Source of the DNA: Burkholderia sp. WAC0059
GTDB lineage: Bacteria > Pseudomonadota > Gammaproteobacteria > Burkholderiales > Burkholderiaceae
Assembly: GCF_002870125.1 (NCBI RefSeq)
Contig: NZ_PNEO01000020.1
Location: 1-64,000, forward strand
Direction of reading: 5' to 3'
DNA length: 64,000 bases
Shown: positions 61,679-64,000 of the stretch, one piece after another
Layout of the letters: each line of letters opens with the position of its first letter
Position numbering within the stretch: the stretch's first letter is position 1
Position numbers and translations under genes: made by a program
The notes under the pieces: model-generated
The model's database searches: none
The model's input: only the letters and a program-made list of their open reading frames with translations
What the model was told of the DNA's origin: nothing

Positions 61679-63496
61679 ATGCCCTCGTCATTTGCCCGTT
61701 ATCTCGCCTTCATTTTGCTGGCTGTTGCGTTGATCCTGCCTTATGCGGTCGTCAACCATACCTATCCGATCCCGACGTTCTATGCCGAATTCACGGCGCT
61801 GACGCTCTATCTGCTGCTGGGCGCCGCCGTCCTGCTGATGGTGCGTTCGGCCCGGCCGGCCGTGCCGCTCGAATCGCCGACCGTCGCGCTCGTGCCGCTC
61901 GTGTTCGGCCTGCTGCTGATCGCGCAGACCATCGTGATGCACGTCGAGCAGCCGTCGATGAACTGGCTCGGCGCCGGCTGTCTGCTCGCCGCGTTCGTGG
62001 CCACGCATGCCGGCTACGGCTTCGTCCGCGCGGGGCAGGCCGAAACCGCGCTGCGCTGGACCGCGTTCGCGCTGATCGTCGGCGGCCTTTTCGCGGTGTT
62101 CTGCCAGGTCATCCAGCTTTTCCACCTGGAGGCGAAGGTGACGCCGTTCGTCGTCGCCTACGACGTCACGACGGAGCGCCGTCCGTTCGGCAACATGGCC
62201 CAGGCGAACCATCTCGCGACCTACATCGCGTTCGCCACAGCCGGCGCGCTGTTCCTCGTGCAGACGCGACGCCTGAACGTGCTCCTCTGGGCCGTGTTGT
62301 CGGCCGTCTACTCGGGCGGGCTCGCGTTGACGGTGTCGCGCGGTCCCTGGCTGCAGGTGGCGGTGATCGTCATGGCGGGATTCTGGATGGCCGCCGTCGG
62401 CATGCGCGCGTCGGTGCAGCGCACGGGCGCGCGCGCCTGGTGGATTCCGGTCGCGCTCGTCGCGCTATTCGTGGCCGTGAACGTGTTCGTGCGCTGGGCC
62501 AACGTGCGTTATCACCTCGAACTCGACCAGTCGGCGGCCGACCGCTTCAAGGACGCGAACCAGATCGCGCCGCGCATCGCGCTCTGGCGCTACGGCTGGA
62601 CGATGTTCCGGATGCATCCGATTTTCGGCGTCGGCTGGGGCGAGTTTCCGCGCTATCAGTTCGCGCTCGCGCGCGAACTCGGCGGCGTCGAGATCGCGAA
62701 CAACTCGCACGACGTGTTCATCGACCTGCTCGCCAAGACCGGGCTGATCGGTTGCGCGACCGTCGTGATCGGGCTCGTCGCCTGGTTCGTGCGCGCGCTG
62801 CGCGCGCCGCAGACGCCCGCGCGCGTGTTCGGCTTCGCGCTCGTCGGCGTGCTGGCGATGCACGCGCTCGTCGAATATCCGCAGCAGTACCTGTTTTTTC
62901 TTTTGCCGGTGATGTTCGTGTTCGGGCTGCTCGAGACGCGTCCGCTGCGCTTCGTGCCGCGGCGCGTCTCGCTCGGCGTCTATGCCGTGCTCGTGTTCGG
63001 CGGGCTGGCGGCGCTCTATCCGATCTGCCGCGACTACAACCGCTCGGAGGTGCTCTATTACGGCTCGCATCCGGCCGAGCAATACGCGGCGGCGCCGTCG
63101 TTCCTGTTCGGCTCGTGGGGCGAGTACGGCATGGCGACGCTGATGCCGATGGACGACGCGGACCTTTCGACGAAGCTGGCCGCGCACGAGCACGCCATCG
63201 CGCTGCTGCCCGGCGAGACCGTGCTGCGCCGCTATGCGGTGCTGGAGGCGCTCGACGGCAACACCGCCGCCGCGTTCGATACCGTGGCGCGGCTGAAAAT
63301 CTTCTCGACCGAGCTTCACGACTGGCCGGGCCAGTTGTCGAGCCTCTATGCGCTGTGCGACGAGCAGCGCTCGCTGGCCGACTTCAAGGCGGCGCTGGTG
63401 AAGATGTACGGCACGCCGCCCGCGAGTACCGATCAGGATACGGGCGACGACGATGATGACGATGACGACGACAGCAGCGACAGCGATGCGAACTAG
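61679..63496 (+). CDS. pglL: PglL-type O-oligosaccharyltransferase (Wzy_C family)
   Basis: 605 residues with ~11 membrane helices in the first 420. The Wzy_C core has RRPFGNMAQANHLATYIAFA, GGLALTVSRGPWLQ, WRYGWTMFRMHPIFGVGWGE and NNSHDVFIDLLAKTGLIG, the His here being the conserved one in PglL/PilO/WaaL proteins. A C-terminal soluble domain with TPR-like helices follows to ~580, then an Asp-rich tail. It transfers lipid-linked glycan to Ser of pilins and other exported proteins at the periplasmic face. It lies 191 bp after the pilin gene. Confidence 0.9.
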   Translation: MPSSFARYLAFILLAVALILPYAVVNHTYPIPTFYAEFTALTLYLLLGAAVLLMVRSARPAVPLESPTVALVPLVFGLLLIAQTIVMHVEQPSMNWLGAGCLLAAFVATHAGYGFVRAGQAETALRWTAFALIVGGLFAVFCQVIQLFHLEAKVTPFVVAYDVTTERRPFGNMAQANHLATYIAFATAGALFLVQTRRLNVLLWAVLSAVYSGGLALTVSRGPWLQVAVIVMAGFWMAAVGMRASVQRTGARAWWIPVALVALFVAVNVFVRWANVRYHLELDQSAADRFKDANQIAPRIALWRYGWTMFRMHPIFGVGWGEFPRYQFALARELGGVEIANNSHDVFIDLLAKTGLIGCATVVIGLVAWFVRALRAPQTPARVFGFALVGVLAMHALVEYPQQYLFFLLPVMFVFGLLETRPLRFVPRRVSLGVYAVLVFGGLAALYPICRDYNRSEVLYYGSHPAEQYAAAPSFLFGSWGEYGMATLMPMDDADLSTKLAAHEHAIALLPGETVLRRYAVLEALDGNTAAAFDTVARLKIFSTELHDWPGQLSSLYALCDEQRSLADFKAALVKMYGTPPASTDQDTGDDDDDDDDDSSDSDAN

Positions 63497-63534
63497 CGCC
63501 GCCTGAATGAACGGAGGGGACGGGGAGGGAAGCG

Positions 63535-64000
63535 TCAGGCGCCGGATGTGACCCAGTCGCCGGATTTTCCGCCGTGCTTCTCCAGCACCTTGACGTCGGT
63601 GATCGTCATCCCCCGATCCACCGCCTTGCACATGTCGTAGACCGTCAGCAGCCCGACCTGCACGGCGGTCAGCGCCTCCATTTCCACGCCGGTGCGGCCC
63701 AGCGTTTCCACTTGCGCGGTGCAGTGCACGCCGGGCAGCGTCTCGTCGAGCTCGAAGTCCACGGCGACGCGCGTGATCGCGAGCGGATGGCAGAGCGGAA
63801 TCAGGTCCGCGGTCCGCTTCGCGCCCTGGATGGCGGCGATGCGGGCCACGCCGATCACGTCTCCCTTTTTCGCCGCGCCGTCGCGGATCAACGCGAAGGT
63901 GGCCGGCAACATGCGGATCGTGCCGCGAGCCCGCGCGATGCGCTTCGTCTCGGGCTTGCCGCCGACGTCGACCATGTGCGCGTCGCCGGCGGCGTCGAAA
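63535..64000 (-). CDS. moaC: Cyclic pyranopterin monophosphate synthase MoaC, N-terminus outside window
   Basis: The frame is open to the right edge; visible residues begin [48 protein letters not shown] (substrate binding) and [11 protein letters not shown] (catalytic Asp/Lys region) define MoaC, which closes the pyranopterin ring in molybdenum cofactor synthesis. Convergent with pglL; only the first few codons are missing. Confidence 0.96.
   Translation of the reverse strand, partial: FDAAGDAHMVDVGGKPETKRIARARGTIRMLPATFALIRDGAAKKGDVIGVARIAAIQGAKRTADLIPLCHPLAITRVAVDFELDETLPGVHCTAQVETLGRTGVEMEALTAVQVGLLTVYDMCKAVDRGMTITDVKVLEKHGGKSGDWVTSGA

Overview
The window is high-GC proteobacterial DNA that looks like a Burkholderia chromosome 1. 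The right part (52.4-64.0 kb) carries the order two-component system - recA - recX - DUF2889 gene - sucC - sucD - terC - type IV pilin - PglL-type oligosaccharyltransferase - moaC, which I recognise as a conserved Burkholderia backbone. The left and middle parts are accessory.

Layout. (1) 1-9.2 kb, minus strand: a 1967-residue repeat-rich autotransporter, then a TPR-sulfotransferase and a TPR glycosyltransferase-like protein that runs off the window. Together they could be a surface adhesin with its own modification enzymes. (2) 9.9-14.4 kb, minus strand: a possible operon of dicarboxylate transporter, Ldh2-family dehydrogenase, NanR-like regulator, a small monooxygenase-like protein and two SnoaL-like proteins. 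(3) 14.8-29.4 kb: a catabolic supercluster with an MFS carrier, a family III CoA-transferase, a tartrate/D-malate-type dehydrogenase, an enoyl-CoA hydratase, two COG3618 lactonase-like hydrolases, a beta-hydroxyacid dehydrogenase, a second MFS carrier and a succinate-semialdehyde-type dehydrogenase. Four local regulators (three GntR, one LysR) are interleaved, several beside visible palindromic operators. (4) 29.4-34.8 kb: a divergent class I amidotransferase-fold protein, a MipA/OmpV porin-like protein divergent from a TetR regulator, and a two-gene unit of HAD hydrolase and D-threonine aldolase/D-serine dehydratase-like enzyme.

(5) 35.2-47.15 kb: a clearly lower-GC integrative mobilizable element of about 11.9 kb, inserted in the 3' end of an elongator tRNA-Met gene. 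It has 19-bp direct repeats at both ends, a tyrosine integrase beside the tRNA, a D5/P4-type primase-helicase, MobC plus relaxase with a candidate oriT hairpin, and cargo: a possible nuclease, a GNAT acetyltransferase, a DUF2971 protein, and a three-gene operon of a lipoprotein metalloprotease and two small membrane proteins next to an XRE regulator. An intergenic GTGTCTGGGG-type repeat occurs five times in the element, and inverted pairs of it bracket two of the cargo blocks.

(6) 47.25-52.3 kb: a decayed transposon (AAA ATPase, DDE transposase and a serine resolvase cut in two by a small inversion), an orphan polymorphic toxin with its likely immunity gene, and a truncated, frameshifted MHS-type transporter. 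(7) 52.4-64.0 kb: the housekeeping backbone, with a consensus LexA box before recA and good terminators after sucD and terC.

Many long open frames on the strand opposite real genes are GC-driven shadows and were left out.
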